A stretch of 64,000 bases of DNA from Oenococcus kitaharae. Its GTDB lineage: Bacteria; Bacillota; Bacilli; Lactobacillales; Lactobacillaceae. The stretch spans positions 16,055-80,054 of the forward strand of contig NZ_JANJQP010000004.1 of NCBI RefSeq assembly GCF_025758695.1, read 5' to 3'. The notes under the pieces were generated by a model. It saw nothing but the letters and a program-made list of their open reading frames with translations, did not search any database and was not told where the DNA came from. Positions 25,449 to 34,360 of this stretch are shown here, piece after piece; position 1 is the first letter of the stretch, and each line of letters begins with the position of its first letter. Both the position numbers and the translations under genes were made by a program.

Positions 25449-26027
25449 ATGGCAGTAAAAGACTATACAAATACACAAATCGCTGAGTTAAGCAACATTG
25501 AATTGGTTCGTGAACTGTTAAATGAAACACGCAAGCAGACCAAGTTTGTTGATATCCTAGCCGAATTGGAAAAGGTCCGCGGCAGCAAGTTAGATGATGA
25601 GACGATTGTTCAAATTTATACAGACTTGAACGCCGATGGCTCCTTTATCAGCATGGGTGACAATGAGTGGGCTTTGCGTTCTTGGTTTGCTATTGACTCA
25701 ATCAATGAATCGATCCATGAAGATTTGGATGAAGAAGACGAAAAGCCAAAGAAGAAGCGTGGCAAGAAGGCTGTTAGCGAAGACGATGTCGTTGATATTG
25801 ACGATGATGAAGACGATGATGTTATCGATACCGAAGATGAAGACGATAGTACTGACGATACCGAAGATGATAGCAGCGATGACAGCAAGGACGCTGATGA
25901 TGACGATTCAGATAGTTCTGACAGTGATGATGGCGAATTACCGTTAAATACAGATGATAAGCCCTTAGACGTGATTAAAGATAATAATGATCTTGATGAT
26001 TTAAGCGATGGTGATCAGGAAGTTTAA
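25449..26027 (+). CDS. rpoE: DNA-directed RNA polymerase delta subunit
   Basis: A 192-residue Firmicutes-specific RNA polymerase subunit. Residues 1-90 form the folded HARE-HTH domain ([34 protein letters not shown]). From about residue 95, a short Lys/Arg patch (KPKKKRGKK) is followed by a long tail made almost only of Asp, Glu and Ser. The tail displaces nucleic acids from the polymerase and increases recycling and sensitivity to the initiating NTP. That property is relevant to the nucleotide-sensing pyrG leader immediately downstream. AAAAGGAA precedes the ATG. Confidence 0.95.
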   Translation: MAVKDYTNTQIAELSNIELVRELLNETRKQTKFVDILAELEKVRGSKLDDETIVQIYTDLNADGSFISMGDNEWALRSWFAIDSINESIHEDLDEEDEKPKKKRGKKAVSEDDVVDIDDDEDDDVIDTEDEDDSTDDTEDDSSDDSKDADDDDSDSSDSDDGELPLNTDDKPLDVIKDNNDLDDLSDGDQEV

Positions 26028-26062
26028 TCATTTTTGAAAGCTTTTAAGATTGAGCAAAGTGC

Positions 26063-26151
26063 TTGACGATTTGCCCGCATATCTGTAATGTAAATAAGGG
26101 CGCTCTAATAAATGAGCCAAGCTCCTAACCTAATAAGCTAGGAGCTTTTTT
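26063..26151 (+). promoter_or_regulatory. pyrG promoter and CTP-sensing attenuator
   Basis: TTGACG (26063-26068), 17 bp, TAATGT (26086-26091) direct initiation at about 26098, where the transcript begins GGGCGCUC. A terminator follows: AAGCTCCTA (26119-26127) pairs with TAGGAGCTT (26139-26147), then a T-run. In Bacillus subtilis and Lactococcus pyrG, low CTP stalls polymerase after GGG, extra G residues are added by slippage, and the G-tract pairs with the pyrimidine-rich 5' arm of the terminator. GCTCCTAACC here is the matching target. The AGGAG of the terminator's 3' arm is also the nearest ribosome-site-like sequence before pyrG. Confidence 0.85.
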
Positions 26152-26156
26152 ATTTT

Positions 26157-27785
26157 ATGGCAGAAGCAAAGCAAACAAAATATATTTTCGTAACCGGCGG
26201 TGTTGTATCGTCACTGGGGAAGGGGATTGTTGCAGCGAGCCTCGGCCGTTTGTTAAAATCTCGCGGGTTGACTGTAACTGTACAAAAGTTCGATCCATAT
26301 TTGAATCCGGATCCTGGAACGATGTCTCCATACCAGCACGGTGAGACTTTTGTGACTCAGGATGGTGTTGAGACCGATCTGGATTTAGGCCACTATGAGC
26401 GATTCATGGATATTAATACGAATAAATATTCGAATGTGACTTCCGGAAAAATTTATCAAGAAGTGATTGAGCGCGAGCGGACTGGTGATTATATGGGTCG
26501 GACTGTACAGGTCATCCCCCATGTCACAGATGCAATTAAAGACAAGATTTTTCGCGGTGCCAAAGAATCCAACGCTGATGTTATTATTACGGAAATCGGC
26601 GGCACAATCGGTGACATCGAATCAATGGCTTTTATTGAAGCCATTCGTCAGATGAAAAAGGAAGTGGGTTCCGTTAACACCTTTTATATCCATGTTTCTC
26701 TGGTGCCTTTTTTGCGTGCTGCTGGTGAATTGAAAACTAAGCCGACGCAACATTCGGTTCATGAATTGCGTGGTATGGGTATTCAGCCGGATATGATCGT
26801 TGTCAGATCGGAAATGGCCATTACGGATGCGATGAAGGAGAAATTATCCGAATTCACGGATGTGCCGACAGAGGCCATTATTCAGTCGATTGATTCAGAT
26901 GTTTTATATTCCGTGCCTTTAAATTTGGCAGCTCAGCATATGGATCAGGTCGTGCTGAATAAACTGCAGCTTGGTCATCAGCCGCAAGCCGATTTGACTC
27001 AATGGTCGGCGTTGGTGGACCGCATTCGTCATCTATCTAAAGAAATTAAGATTGCCTTAGTCGGTAAATATACGGATTTGCCGGATGCCTATATTTCTGT
27101 GCATGAAGCGTTGAAACACGCGGGTTATGCTGTTGATGCCAAAATAAAATTGATCAGTATTAATTCAGAAACTGTCAATGATAGTAATGCCGCTGAACAG
27201 TTGAAAGAAATTGATGGCTTGATTGTGCCTGGTGGTTTTGGCCATCGCGGCACCGAGGGCATGATTTCGGCAATCAAATATGTCCGGGAACACAACATCC
27301 CTTTCCTCGGCGTTTGTCTTGGCATGCAGATGGCATCAGTGGAATTTGCGCGTGATGCAGTCGGTCTAAAGGGCGCTAATTCAACTGAGATGGATCCAGA
27401 GACAGCTTACCCGGTTGTCGGTTTGATGGATTCCCAGAAAAAAATTACAAAAATTGGCGGTACGATGCGCCTTGGATCGTATACTGCTGTCTTGAAATCA
27501 GGAAGCAGAACAGCTGCCGCCTACGGCAATGTATTTGAAATTTCCGAACGTCATCGTCATCGTTACGAATTCAACAATCATTACCGTCAACAATTCGAAG
27601 CGGCCGGCATGGTCTTTTCCGGAACCTCGCCTGATAATTCACTCGTGGAAATCATTGAGTATCCTAAAAACGATTTCTTTATAGCAGCGCAGTATCATCC
27701 GGAATTTCTCAGCCGTCCAGAACGGCCTGAGGGTCTATATGCTGCCTTTATTCGTGCGGCCTTATCTTATGAGCATTGTCAGTGA
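26157..27785 (+). CDS. pyrG: CTP synthase
   Basis: A 542-residue enzyme converting UTP, ATP and glutamine to CTP. The N-terminal amidoligase domain starts [20 protein letters not shown], and the C-terminal class I glutamine amidotransferase has its Cys in FLGVCLGMQ and the His/Glu pair in AAQYHPEF. Length is normal. The ATG lies only 6 nt beyond the terminator T-run of its leader, and the only purine-rich ribosome-site-like sequence (AGGAG) is inside the terminator stem, so folding of the stem would block both readthrough and translation. It sits between rpoE and murA as in other Lactobacillales. Confidence 0.98.
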   Translation: MAEAKQTKYIFVTGGVVSSLGKGIVAASLGRLLKSRGLTVTVQKFDPYLNPDPGTMSPYQHGETFVTQDGVETDLDLGHYERFMDINTNKYSNVTSGKIYQEVIERERTGDYMGRTVQVIPHVTDAIKDKIFRGAKESNADVIITEIGGTIGDIESMAFIEAIRQMKKEVGSVNTFYIHVSLVPFLRAAGELKTKPTQHSVHELRGMGIQPDMIVVRSEMAITDAMKEKLSEFTDVPTEAIIQSIDSDVLYSVPLNLAAQHMDQVVLNKLQLGHQPQADLTQWSALVDRIRHLSKEIKIALVGKYTDLPDAYISVHEALKHAGYAVDAKIKLISINSETVNDSNAAEQLKEIDGLIVPGGFGHRGTEGMISAIKYVREHNIPFLGVCLGMQMASVEFARDAVGLKGANSTEMDPETAYPVVGLMDSQKKITKIGGTMRLGSYTAVLKSGSRTAAAYGNVFEISERHRHRYEFNNHYRQQFEAAGMVFSGTSPDNSLVEIIEYPKNDFFIAAQYHPEFLSRPERPEGLYAAFIRAALSYEHCQ

Positions 27786-27787
27786 GC

Positions 27788-27824
27788 CTGAAATCTATTA
27801 AAAATTAAGCTAAAATTAAAGTTA
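27788..27824 (+). promoter_or_regulatory. murA promoter, near-leaderless
   Basis: CTGAAA (27788-27793), 17 bp, TAAAAT (27811-27816), then 8 nt to the murA ATG with no Shine-Dalgarno. Confidence 0.55.
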
Positions 27825-29111
27825 ATGACCAAAATCTTAATTAATGGCGGAAAGCGCCTACATGGGGAAGTCACAATCGGAGGCGCAAAAAACTCGACTG
27901 TGGCGCTGATTCCGGCTTCGATTCTTGCTGAGACACCAGTTCGTTTTGATACTGTCCCGGCTATTTTGGATGTCAAAAATCTTCAATTAATTTTGAAATC
28001 CATGAATGTTTCGTCGACTTTTCATGACGGCTTTTTAGAAGTTGATCCGACGCATATTGTCGAAGGGCCGCTTCCTAAAAATGCGATCAAATCTTTGAGA
28101 GCCTCCTATTATTTTATGGGTGCGCTGCTGGGCCGTTTTGGCAAAGCTACAGTGACTTTTCCAGGTGGGGATAATATCGGCCCGCGGCCGATTGATCAGC
28201 ACATTAAGGGTTTTAAAGCTTTGGGTGCGCTCGTTCGTGAAGATAATGACACGATTTATATTACGACCGGCCCGCAGGGCCTTCATGGTGCAGAGATATT
28301 TTTTGATAAAGTCTCAGTCGGTGCAACGATGAATTTAATTATGGCATCGGTTCGCGCTAAGGGCCTTACAATTTTGGAGAACGTGGCTCGCGAACCCGAA
28401 ATTACGGATTTGGCTACTTTTTTGAACAATATGGGTGCTAATATTCGTGGTGCTGGTACTGATACCATTCGTATTTCGGGCGTTCCTGTTCTACGTTCTT
28501 CGGCTGTACATACAATTATTCCCGATCGTATTGAAGCCGGGACCTATATTACGGCCGCAGCTGCTATGGGTGATGGCGTTACCGTGAAAAATGTGATCCC
28601 AGAGCATTTAGAGTCTTTTACCTCTAAGCTAATTGAAATGGGGGTGCGTTTGAGAATTTCGGAAGATGAGATTTACGTACCGGCAACCGGCCATTTAAAA
28701 CCGGTAATCATCACGACGGCGCCCTTTCCTGGTTTTGCGACTGACCTTCAGCAGCCAATCAGTCCGTTATTGATGAAGGCTGATGGCCGCTCGACAATTA
28801 TTGATACGATTTATCCGCAGCGAATCCGTCATGTAGTTGAATTACGACGCATGGGCGGGGATATTTCCTCTCTGGAAGGCGGTGTGATTCAGATCAATGA
28901 ATCGCCTCGCCTAATTGGGACAGATGTGCAAGCCGCTGAGATCAGAGCTGGTGCAGCTTTAGTGATTGCTGGGCTGATGGCTGATGGCCAGACAGTCATT
29001 GACCATGCTGACCATATCCTACGCGGTTACGAACAGATCCAGCAGAAGTTGACCAATTTAGGTGCATCTGTTGAAGTTTTGGATGTGGATTTGCCTAGTT
29101 TGATGCCCTAA
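27825..29111 (+). CDS. murA: UDP-N-acetylglucosamine 1-carboxyvinyltransferase with Asp at the catalytic Cys position
   Basis: A 428-residue enzyme for the first committed step of peptidoglycan synthesis, transferring enolpyruvate from PEP to UDP-GlcNAc. Lys22-Asn23 (GGAKNS) and VSVGATMNLIM with NVAREPEITDLA are conserved. In the active-site loop, E. coli has GGC with Cys115; here it reads FPGGDNIGPRPID, with Asp116. Asp at this site is known from mycobacterial and chlamydial MurA and gives an active enzyme that fosfomycin cannot alkylate. The organism is therefore predicted to be intrinsically fosfomycin resistant if this is its only MurA. Start codon appears leaderless. Confidence 0.95.
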   Translation: MTKILINGGKRLHGEVTIGGAKNSTVALIPASILAETPVRFDTVPAILDVKNLQLILKSMNVSSTFHDGFLEVDPTHIVEGPLPKNAIKSLRASYYFMGALLGRFGKATVTFPGGDNIGPRPIDQHIKGFKALGALVREDNDTIYITTGPQGLHGAEIFFDKVSVGATMNLIMASVRAKGLTILENVAREPEITDLATFLNNMGANIRGAGTDTIRISGVPVLRSSAVHTIIPDRIEAGTYITAAAAMGDGVTVKNVIPEHLESFTSKLIEMGVRLRISEDEIYVPATGHLKPVIITTAPFPGFATDLQQPISPLLMKADGRSTIIDTIYPQRIRHVVELRRMGGDISSLEGGVIQINESPRLIGTDVQAAEIRAGAALVIAGLMADGQTVIDHADHILRGYEQIQQKLTNLGASVEVLDVDLPSLMP

Positions 29112-29123
29112 GGGTCTTCTGGC

Positions 29124-29201
29124 TTGAAATACGTGAGTTGAGCTGTTATTATATTAGGGTTATGACTGACTCTTTAGCTTGAGCTAAAGGGCACTAAGGA
29201 G
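29124..29201 (+). promoter_or_regulatory. rpmE2 promoter and leader hairpin
   Basis: TTGAAA (29124-29129), 17 bp, TATTAT (29147-29152). The leader of about 50 nt contains the perfect hairpin CTTTAGC-TTGA-GCTAAAG (29172-29189), then AAGGAG before the ATG. A hairpin just ahead of the ribosome site suggests autogenous control by L31; known L31 leader motifs exist in Firmicutes, but I cannot confirm a match. Confidence 0.55.
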
Positions 29202-29207
29202 AAAAAT

Positions 29208-29450
29208 ATGAAAGCAGATATTCATCCAGATTACCGTCCAGTCGTTTTTGTCGATTCGACGACTGGTGCTAAGTTCTTGGCAGGTTCGACCGCTAAAGCT
29301 CAGGGCGAAGTTGATTACGAAGGCCAGACCTATCCAATGGTTCGTGTTGAAGTATCATCTGATTCGCATCCTTTCTATACTGGGAAGCAAAAAGTTAACC
29401 AAGCTGATGGCGCGGTTGACAAGTTCAATAAAAAATACGGACTCAAGTAA
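29208..29450 (+). CDS. rpmE2: 50S ribosomal protein L31 type B
   Basis: An 80-residue ribosomal protein. It begins [20 protein letters not shown] and lacks the CxxC zinc ligands of type A L31, so it is the zinc-independent type B paralogue. In bacteria with both types, this one is used when zinc is scarce; here it may be the only form. AAGGAG and a leader hairpin lie upstream, and a strong terminator follows within 10 nt. Confidence 0.96.
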   Translation: MKADIHPDYRPVVFVDSTTGAKFLAGSTAKAQGEVDYEGQTYPMVRVEVSSDSHPFYTGKQKVNQADGAVDKFNKKYGLK

Positions 29451-29458
29451 AAAGTCTC

Positions 29459-29479
29459 AGCCGCTTGGCGGCTTTTTTT
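29459..29479 (+). terminator. Terminator after rpmE2
   Basis: AGCCGC-TTG-GCGGCT followed by a run of T residues. Compact and G+C-rich. Confidence 0.92.
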
Positions 29480-29507
29480 GTATGCTAAATAATAAGGAGA
29501 ATTTAAC

Positions 29508-30938
29508 ATGAAAGATCAATTTTTAGGAACTTCCTGTACGACGATTTTGGTCGGCAAAAAGGCCAGTTATGATGGGTCAACAATCGTTGCGAGAACAGAA
29601 GATTCTGGTAATGGCAGCTTTGAGGCTAAAAAATTTATTGTCGTTAAGCCTGAAGACCAAGTTAAACATTATGTTTCCAAGATCTCTAAAGTGGCGATTG
29701 ATTTGCCTGACAAAGCATTGCGCTATACAGCAACTCCCAATGCTGTCCAAGATGAAGGCATTTGGGGCGAGGCCGGCATTAATTCTGAAAATGTTGCGAT
29801 GAGTGCAACAGAGACGATTACAACTAACGAACGTGTACTGGGTGCTGATCCAATGGTGGCCGGCGGTATTGGCGAAGAAGACCTGTTGACAATTGTGCTG
29901 CCTTATATTCATTCTGCTAAAGAAGGCGTTCAGCGTTTAGGTGCGCTCTTAGAGAAATATGGTACTTATGAACGCAACGGCATCGCTTTTTCTGATGTTA
30001 ATGATATTTGGTTTTTGGAGACGATTGGCGGCCATCACTGGCTGGCACAGCGTGTTCCCGACGATCATTATGTGACGGTTCCTAACCAGTTAGGTATTCA
30101 GGACGTGGATTTTGATGATCCTGATAATTTTATGTATTCAGATGATCTGCCAAAATTTATTGAAGACAACCATTTGAATTTGTCTTTGGATGGTAAAGTT
30201 AACAGCCGTCTGACTTTTGGTTCGCATGCTGATATTGATCACCATTACAACACGCCGCGTGCCTGGTTTATCCAGAAGTTTTTGACACCAAATATTGATC
30301 AGGAGCCCATGAGCGACAATATTCCCTTTGCTCAAAAGCCTTTTCGCAAGATTACGATTGAAGATGTGAAATACGTGTTGTCAAGTCATTATCAAGACAC
30401 ACCTTATGATCCTTATGGTACAACGGGAACTGAAGCCCAAAAGCATCTTTTCCGTCCAATCGGGATTAACCGCACCAGCGAATTGTCCGTTTTGCAGATC
30501 CGTCCGGATCAGCCTGAAGGCAATCGGGCTGTTCAGTGGCTGGCTTATGGATCAATGGCTTTTAACACTTTAATTCCTTTCTATACGAACGTCGAAGATA
30601 CGCCGGATTATGTAAAAAATACGACTGCACGTGTGAGTTCTGAGAATTTTTACTGGGCCAACCGGATTATCGCAGCTTTGGCTGATCCGCATTACCATGA
30701 TGTCGTTGCTGATTTGGAGCGTTACCAGGAACTGACATTAAGTTTGGGGCACGAGAATCTTCTGGATGCCGACAAAGCAGCTGTTAATAAGACTGGCCAG
30801 GCCTTGACTGATGCTCTAGCGGCAGCAAACAACGAGACCAGCGATGCGGTGAAAAAAGAGACTGAAGATCTCTTGGATAAAGTGTTGTTCACTGTTTCGA
30901 ATCTGATGACAAATAAATTTGCCCGCAGTGACAATTAA
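29508..30938 (+). CDS. pepD: C69-family dipeptidase
   Basis: A 476-residue N-terminal-nucleophile hydrolase of peptidase family C69 (PepD type), which cleaves a broad range of dipeptides. The nucleophile is expected at Cys10 in [19 protein letters not shown], after removal of the short propeptide. [19 protein letters not shown] near residue 165 is another family block. There is no secretion signal, so it completes intracellular peptide breakdown in an amino-acid-requiring organism. AAGGAGA precedes the ATG. It lies between two terminators, so it is probably transcribed alone, although no strong promoter is visible. Confidence 0.93.
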   Translation: MKDQFLGTSCTTILVGKKASYDGSTIVARTEDSGNGSFEAKKFIVVKPEDQVKHYVSKISKVAIDLPDKALRYTATPNAVQDEGIWGEAGINSENVAMSATETITTNERVLGADPMVAGGIGEEDLLTIVLPYIHSAKEGVQRLGALLEKYGTYERNGIAFSDVNDIWFLETIGGHHWLAQRVPDDHYVTVPNQLGIQDVDFDDPDNFMYSDDLPKFIEDNHLNLSLDGKVNSRLTFGSHADIDHHYNTPRAWFIQKFLTPNIDQEPMSDNIPFAQKPFRKITIEDVKYVLSSHYQDTPYDPYGTTGTEAQKHLFRPIGINRTSELSVLQIRPDQPEGNRAVQWLAYGSMAFNTLIPFYTNVEDTPDYVKNTTARVSSENFYWANRIIAALADPHYHDVVADLERYQELTLSLGHENLLDADKAAVNKTGQALTDALAAANNETSDAVKKETEDLLDKVLFTVSNLMTNKFARSDN

Positions 30939-30982
30939 ACTGCCGCATTTTATAGAATTCTTATTTCAGAGTAAAATTAAGT

Positions 30983-31007
30983 CGGAGCAATTTGCTTCGA
31001 TTTTTTT
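30983..31007 (+). terminator. Terminator between pepD and aldo/keto reductase
   Basis: CGGAGCAA pairs with TTGCTTCG (one G-U), followed by ATTTTTTT. It ends about 18 nt before the next gene's start. Confidence 0.75.
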
Positions 31008-31024
31008 GCCTAGGAGGTATTTTA

Positions 31025-31987
31025 ATGAAACAAATAGAACTAGGACAATCCGCTTTAAAGGCCAGCCAGATCGCTTTAGGTGTAATGCGCATCAATGAGC
31101 GTGATGCCAAACAAGCCGTGGAAACAGTTTCGGCTGCGCTTGATGCAGGCATCAACTATTTTGACACAGCCGATATTTACGGTAATGGCCGATCCTCAAC
31201 AATTTTTGGTCAGGCACTCAAAGACGCTGGTGTTGACCGTGATAAGATCTTTATTCAGACCAAAGCCGGCATTATCTTAAAAGATGGTCAGATTAATGGT
31301 GATGGTTTTAAAGGCCTGCGTTATGACTTTTCTCGTGATCATTTGATCTCTGCTGTCGATATCGAATTGCAGCGCCTTCAGACGGATCATGTCGATTTTC
31401 TGCTGCTGCACCGTCCAGATACATTAATGGAACCTAGTGAAATTGCTGAAGCCTTCAGTCAATTGGAAGCTTCTGGCAAAGTGCTGCATTTTGGTGTTTC
31501 CAACTTCACGCCTTACGATGTTGATCTGCTCCAGCAGGCATTGAGTCAACGCTTGGAGGTTAATCAATTGCAATTCGGCCTTGGCCATGCTGATATGATT
31601 GCTGAAAACATCCAGATGAATATCAATGGCAAAGCAGAATTTGATACGCACGTGCGCACTTTTGATGTGCTGACTTATTCTCGACTGCACAAGATGACAA
31701 TTCAGGCATGGTCGCCATTCCAGTATGGGATGTTTGCCGGTGTCTTTATTGATAATCCAAAATTCCAGCCCTTAAACGATGAACTTCAGACTTTGGCCGA
31801 TAAATACGGTGTGACAAAAAATGGTATCGCAACTGCTTGGATTTTGAAGCACCCAGCCAGGATTCAAGCAATCCTCGGCAGTATGTCGCCTAATCACATT
31901 AAAGAGATGGCTGATGTTGACAAAGTGCATCTCACAAATCAGGAATGGTACGACTTGTATCAAACTGCTGGTTATCCGCTTCCATAA
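31025..31987 (+). CDS. Aldo/keto reductase
   Basis: A 320-residue NADPH-dependent oxidoreductase with the (beta/alpha)8 fold. The catalytic tetrad is visible: Asp and Tyr in NYFDTADIYGNG (Asp near 49, Tyr near 54), Lys in FIQTKAGI and His in LLLHRPD. VSNFTPYDVDLL and the C-terminal cofactor region AILGSMSPNHIKEM are typical. It acts on an unidentified carbonyl substrate. I used the ATG at 31025 because TAGGAGG lies upstream; the frame reading back to 30992 begins within the terminator of pepD. It is apparently monocistronic, followed by a terminator. Confidence 0.92.
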   Translation: MKQIELGQSALKASQIALGVMRINERDAKQAVETVSAALDAGINYFDTADIYGNGRSSTIFGQALKDAGVDRDKIFIQTKAGIILKDGQINGDGFKGLRYDFSRDHLISAVDIELQRLQTDHVDFLLLHRPDTLMEPSEIAEAFSQLEASGKVLHFGVSNFTPYDVDLLQQALSQRLEVNQLQFGLGHADMIAENIQMNINGKAEFDTHVRTFDVLTYSRLHKMTIQAWSPFQYGMFAGVFIDNPKFQPLNDELQTLADKYGVTKNGIATAWILKHPARIQAILGSMSPNHIKEMADVDKVHLTNQEWYDLYQTAGYPLP

Positions 31988-32003
31988 TTTAAAAAAATAT
32001 TTG

Positions 32004-32037
32004 AAAACTTCCTAGTTTCTGATTGGGAAGTTTTTTT
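32004..32037 (+). terminator. Terminator after aldo/keto reductase
   Basis: AAACTTCC and GGGAAGTTT pair around a 12-nt loop, with seven T residues. Confidence 0.85.
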
Positions 32038-32074
32038 ATTAGTCTATTTTAGTTGGTATTATTACATAAAGATT

Positions 32075-32135
32075 ACAAATGTCATACAAATGTAAATCTA
32101 AGCGCTTTACTAAACATTTAGTAAACAAATATTAT
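32075..32135 (+). promoter_or_regulatory. Alpha-galactoside operon control region
   Basis: Several signals are packed here. ACAAATGT occurs twice (32075-32082, 32086-32093). AAGCGCTT (32100-32107) in TAAGCGCTTTA is a cre-like core for CcpA. A perfect 9-bp inverted repeat, TTTACTAAA-CA-TTTAGTAAA (32106-32125), overlaps TTACTA, the best -35 candidate, 17 bp before TATTAT (32130-32135). The palindrome is a good operator for the LacI-family regulator at 36060. The layout suggests repression without substrate plus carbon catabolite control. Confidence 0.7.
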
Positions 32136-32164
32136 GTAATTGCAGTTTTTAAAGGAGACACAGC

Positions 32165-34360
32165 ATGATCACATTTGATGAGAGTACACAAGTTTTTCAT
32201 TTACATAACCAGCAGATTTCCTATTTAATGTCGGTGGAAGAGGGCAATCTGTTAGCTCACCTTTACTTTGGGAAAGCCGTCAGCCATTACGCTGGCGAGC
32301 GTGCTTATCCTCGCCGCGACCGAGGTTTTTCGGGCAACCTGCCCGATTCTTCAGAGCGGGATTATTCTAAAGATACACTATTACAGGAATGGTCCGGCAA
32401 CAATACGGGCGATTATCGCGTGCCGGCCGTGATTATCCGTGATGAAAACGGGGCACGCCAGACAGATTTCCGTTACCAATCCTATCGAATCGTCGCTGGA
32501 AAACCCGACCTGGAAAATTTGCCGCACAGTTATGTGGTTGACGATTCTGAGGCGCAGACCCTCATTATCACTTTGACTGATACAGCTTTGAATTGTGATC
32601 TGGCCTTAAGCTATACAATTTTTGATAATCGGGCCGTGATTGCGCGGAATGCCAAATTAATTAATCACGGCAGCCATATTCTACATATCGAAAAAATTGC
32701 CAGCATGCAGATTGATTTTCCCAAACAAGATTTTCAAGTGATTTCTCTGCCGGGTGCTCATGCGCGCGAACGACAAGTTGAGCGACAAGAAGTGGCCCAT
32801 GGCGTCACGCAGTTTGAAAGCCGCCGCGGTACTTCCAGCCATCATATGAATCCTTTTATTGCTTTGGTTCATCCGGACACGACTGAATTTGCCGGAGAAG
32901 CATTTGGCGTACAGCTTGTCTACTCCGGCAATCACCAAGAGACGCTGGAGCGCGATTACATCGATCAGACGCGTGTGCTGGCTGGCATTAACGAGTACGA
33001 TTTTGATTGGAAATTGTCGCCAAAAGATGTTTTTCAGACACCCGAGGCTTTACTGGTCTATTCTGACCAAGGGCTTAATGGTATGTCAAACACCTATCAT
33101 CATCTTTTGCGCGAACGGGTAGCTCGTGGCAAATATCAATATGCTAAACGCCCGATTGTGATTAACAACTGGGAAGCAACTTTCTTTGACTTTGATAGCA
33201 GCAAGATCCAGGAAATTTTGAATAACGCGGCTCCGTTGGGCATCGAAATGTTTGTCTTGGACGATGGCTGGTTTGGCCACCGTGATGATGATAATTCCAG
33301 TCTCGGTGATTGGTTTGAACATGCTCATAAATTGCAGGGCGGCTTAAAGGAAGTCAGCCGCCAGGTTCATGACAAGAACATGCGCTTTGGTTTATGGTTC
33401 GAGCCAGAAATGATCTCGACTGATTCGGATTTGTATCGTGCTCATCCAGACTACGCCTTGCAAGTGCTTGGACGCGGCAAGACTTTGTCGCGAAATCAGT
33501 TAGTTTTGGATTTTTCAAGAAAAGAAGTTGTTGACAACATTTTTCATCAAATGGTCAAAATTCTCGATAATGTCAAAGTTGACTACATCAAGTGGGATAT
33601 GAACCGTCATCTGACCGAAGTGTATTCGGCGGCTTTGCCAGCTGATCAGCAAGGTGAAGTCAGTCACCGTTATACGCTGGGTGTTTATGATTTAGCTGAA
33701 AGATTAATTGAGAGATATCCAGATATTCTTTTTGAAGGCTGTTCTGGCGGTGGCGGCCGTTTTGATGCCGGGATGCTGTACTATTTCCCTCAATCTTGGG
33801 CCTCTGATAATACTGATGCTGTCGCAAGATTAAAAACACAGACCGGTACTTCTCTGGCTTATCCGATGTCGAGTATGACCGCACATGTGTCCGTGTCGCC
33901 TAATCAGCAGACTGGACGTGCCACGAGTTTTGAGATGCGCGGGGATGTTGCTATGTCAGGCGTCTTTGGTTATGAATTGGATTTAGCCAAACTCACTGAT
34001 GCTGAAAAAGAGATCGTTAAAAAACAGGTTGCTTTTTATAAAGAGCACCGTCAATTAATTCAATATGGCGACTTTATCCGGATTAAGTCGGCTTTTAAAG
34101 GCAATGATTTTGCCTGGGAATTTGTTTCCAAAGATAAATCCGAAGCACTCCTATTCAGATTCAAACTGATGTCTCTGGCTCAACCGGAATTTACAGTCAC
34201 GAAAATGGCTGGATTGGATCCGAAAATTGTCTACGAGGATGAAAAAGGCCATTCCTATGGCGGCGATGAGCTGATGTCGATTGGTTTTTACGATGTGCCG
34301 CTAGAAGCAGCTGATTGGACGAGCAAAGTGGATTACTTTGCAGCAAAGGAGCGAGCATGA
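32165..34360 (+). CDS. aga: Alpha-galactosidase, GH36
   Basis: A 731-residue glycoside hydrolase family 36 enzyme that releases galactose from melibiose, raffinose and related sugars. An N-terminal beta-supersandwich domain (to about residue 320) precedes the barrel, which has WEATFFDF, FVLDDGWFG, the nucleophile Asp478 in YIKWDMNRH and the acid/base Asp548 in WASDNTDAV. GCSGGGGRFD near 525 binds galactose. Length matches lactobacillar MelA-type enzymes. There is no signal peptide, so sugars are first imported, presumably by the GPH carrier whose start overlaps its stop. AAAGGAG precedes the ATG. Confidence 0.96.
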   Translation: MITFDESTQVFHLHNQQISYLMSVEEGNLLAHLYFGKAVSHYAGERAYPRRDRGFSGNLPDSSERDYSKDTLLQEWSGNNTGDYRVPAVIIRDENGARQTDFRYQSYRIVAGKPDLENLPHSYVVDDSEAQTLIITLTDTALNCDLALSYTIFDNRAVIARNAKLINHGSHILHIEKIASMQIDFPKQDFQVISLPGAHARERQVERQEVAHGVTQFESRRGTSSHHMNPFIALVHPDTTEFAGEAFGVQLVYSGNHQETLERDYIDQTRVLAGINEYDFDWKLSPKDVFQTPEALLVYSDQGLNGMSNTYHHLLRERVARGKYQYAKRPIVINNWEATFFDFDSSKIQEILNNAAPLGIEMFVLDDGWFGHRDDDNSSLGDWFEHAHKLQGGLKEVSRQVHDKNMRFGLWFEPEMISTDSDLYRAHPDYALQVLGRGKTLSRNQLVLDFSRKEVVDNIFHQMVKILDNVKVDYIKWDMNRHLTEVYSAALPADQQGEVSHRYTLGVYDLAERLIERYPDILFEGCSGGGGRFDAGMLYYFPQSWASDNTDAVARLKTQTGTSLAYPMSSMTAHVSVSPNQQTGRATSFEMRGDVAMSGVFGYELDLAKLTDAEKEIVKKQVAFYKEHRQLIQYGDFIRIKSAFKGNDFAWEFVSKDKSEALLFRFKLMSLAQPEFTVTKMAGLDPKIVYEDEKGHSYGGDELMSIGFYDVPLEAADWTSKVDYFAAKERA

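Noticed and set aside
25616..25947. Long frames rich in Ser or Met/Lys opposite or overlapping rpoE
   Set aside because: They arise from the repetitive Asp/Glu codons of the RpoE tail read in other frames.
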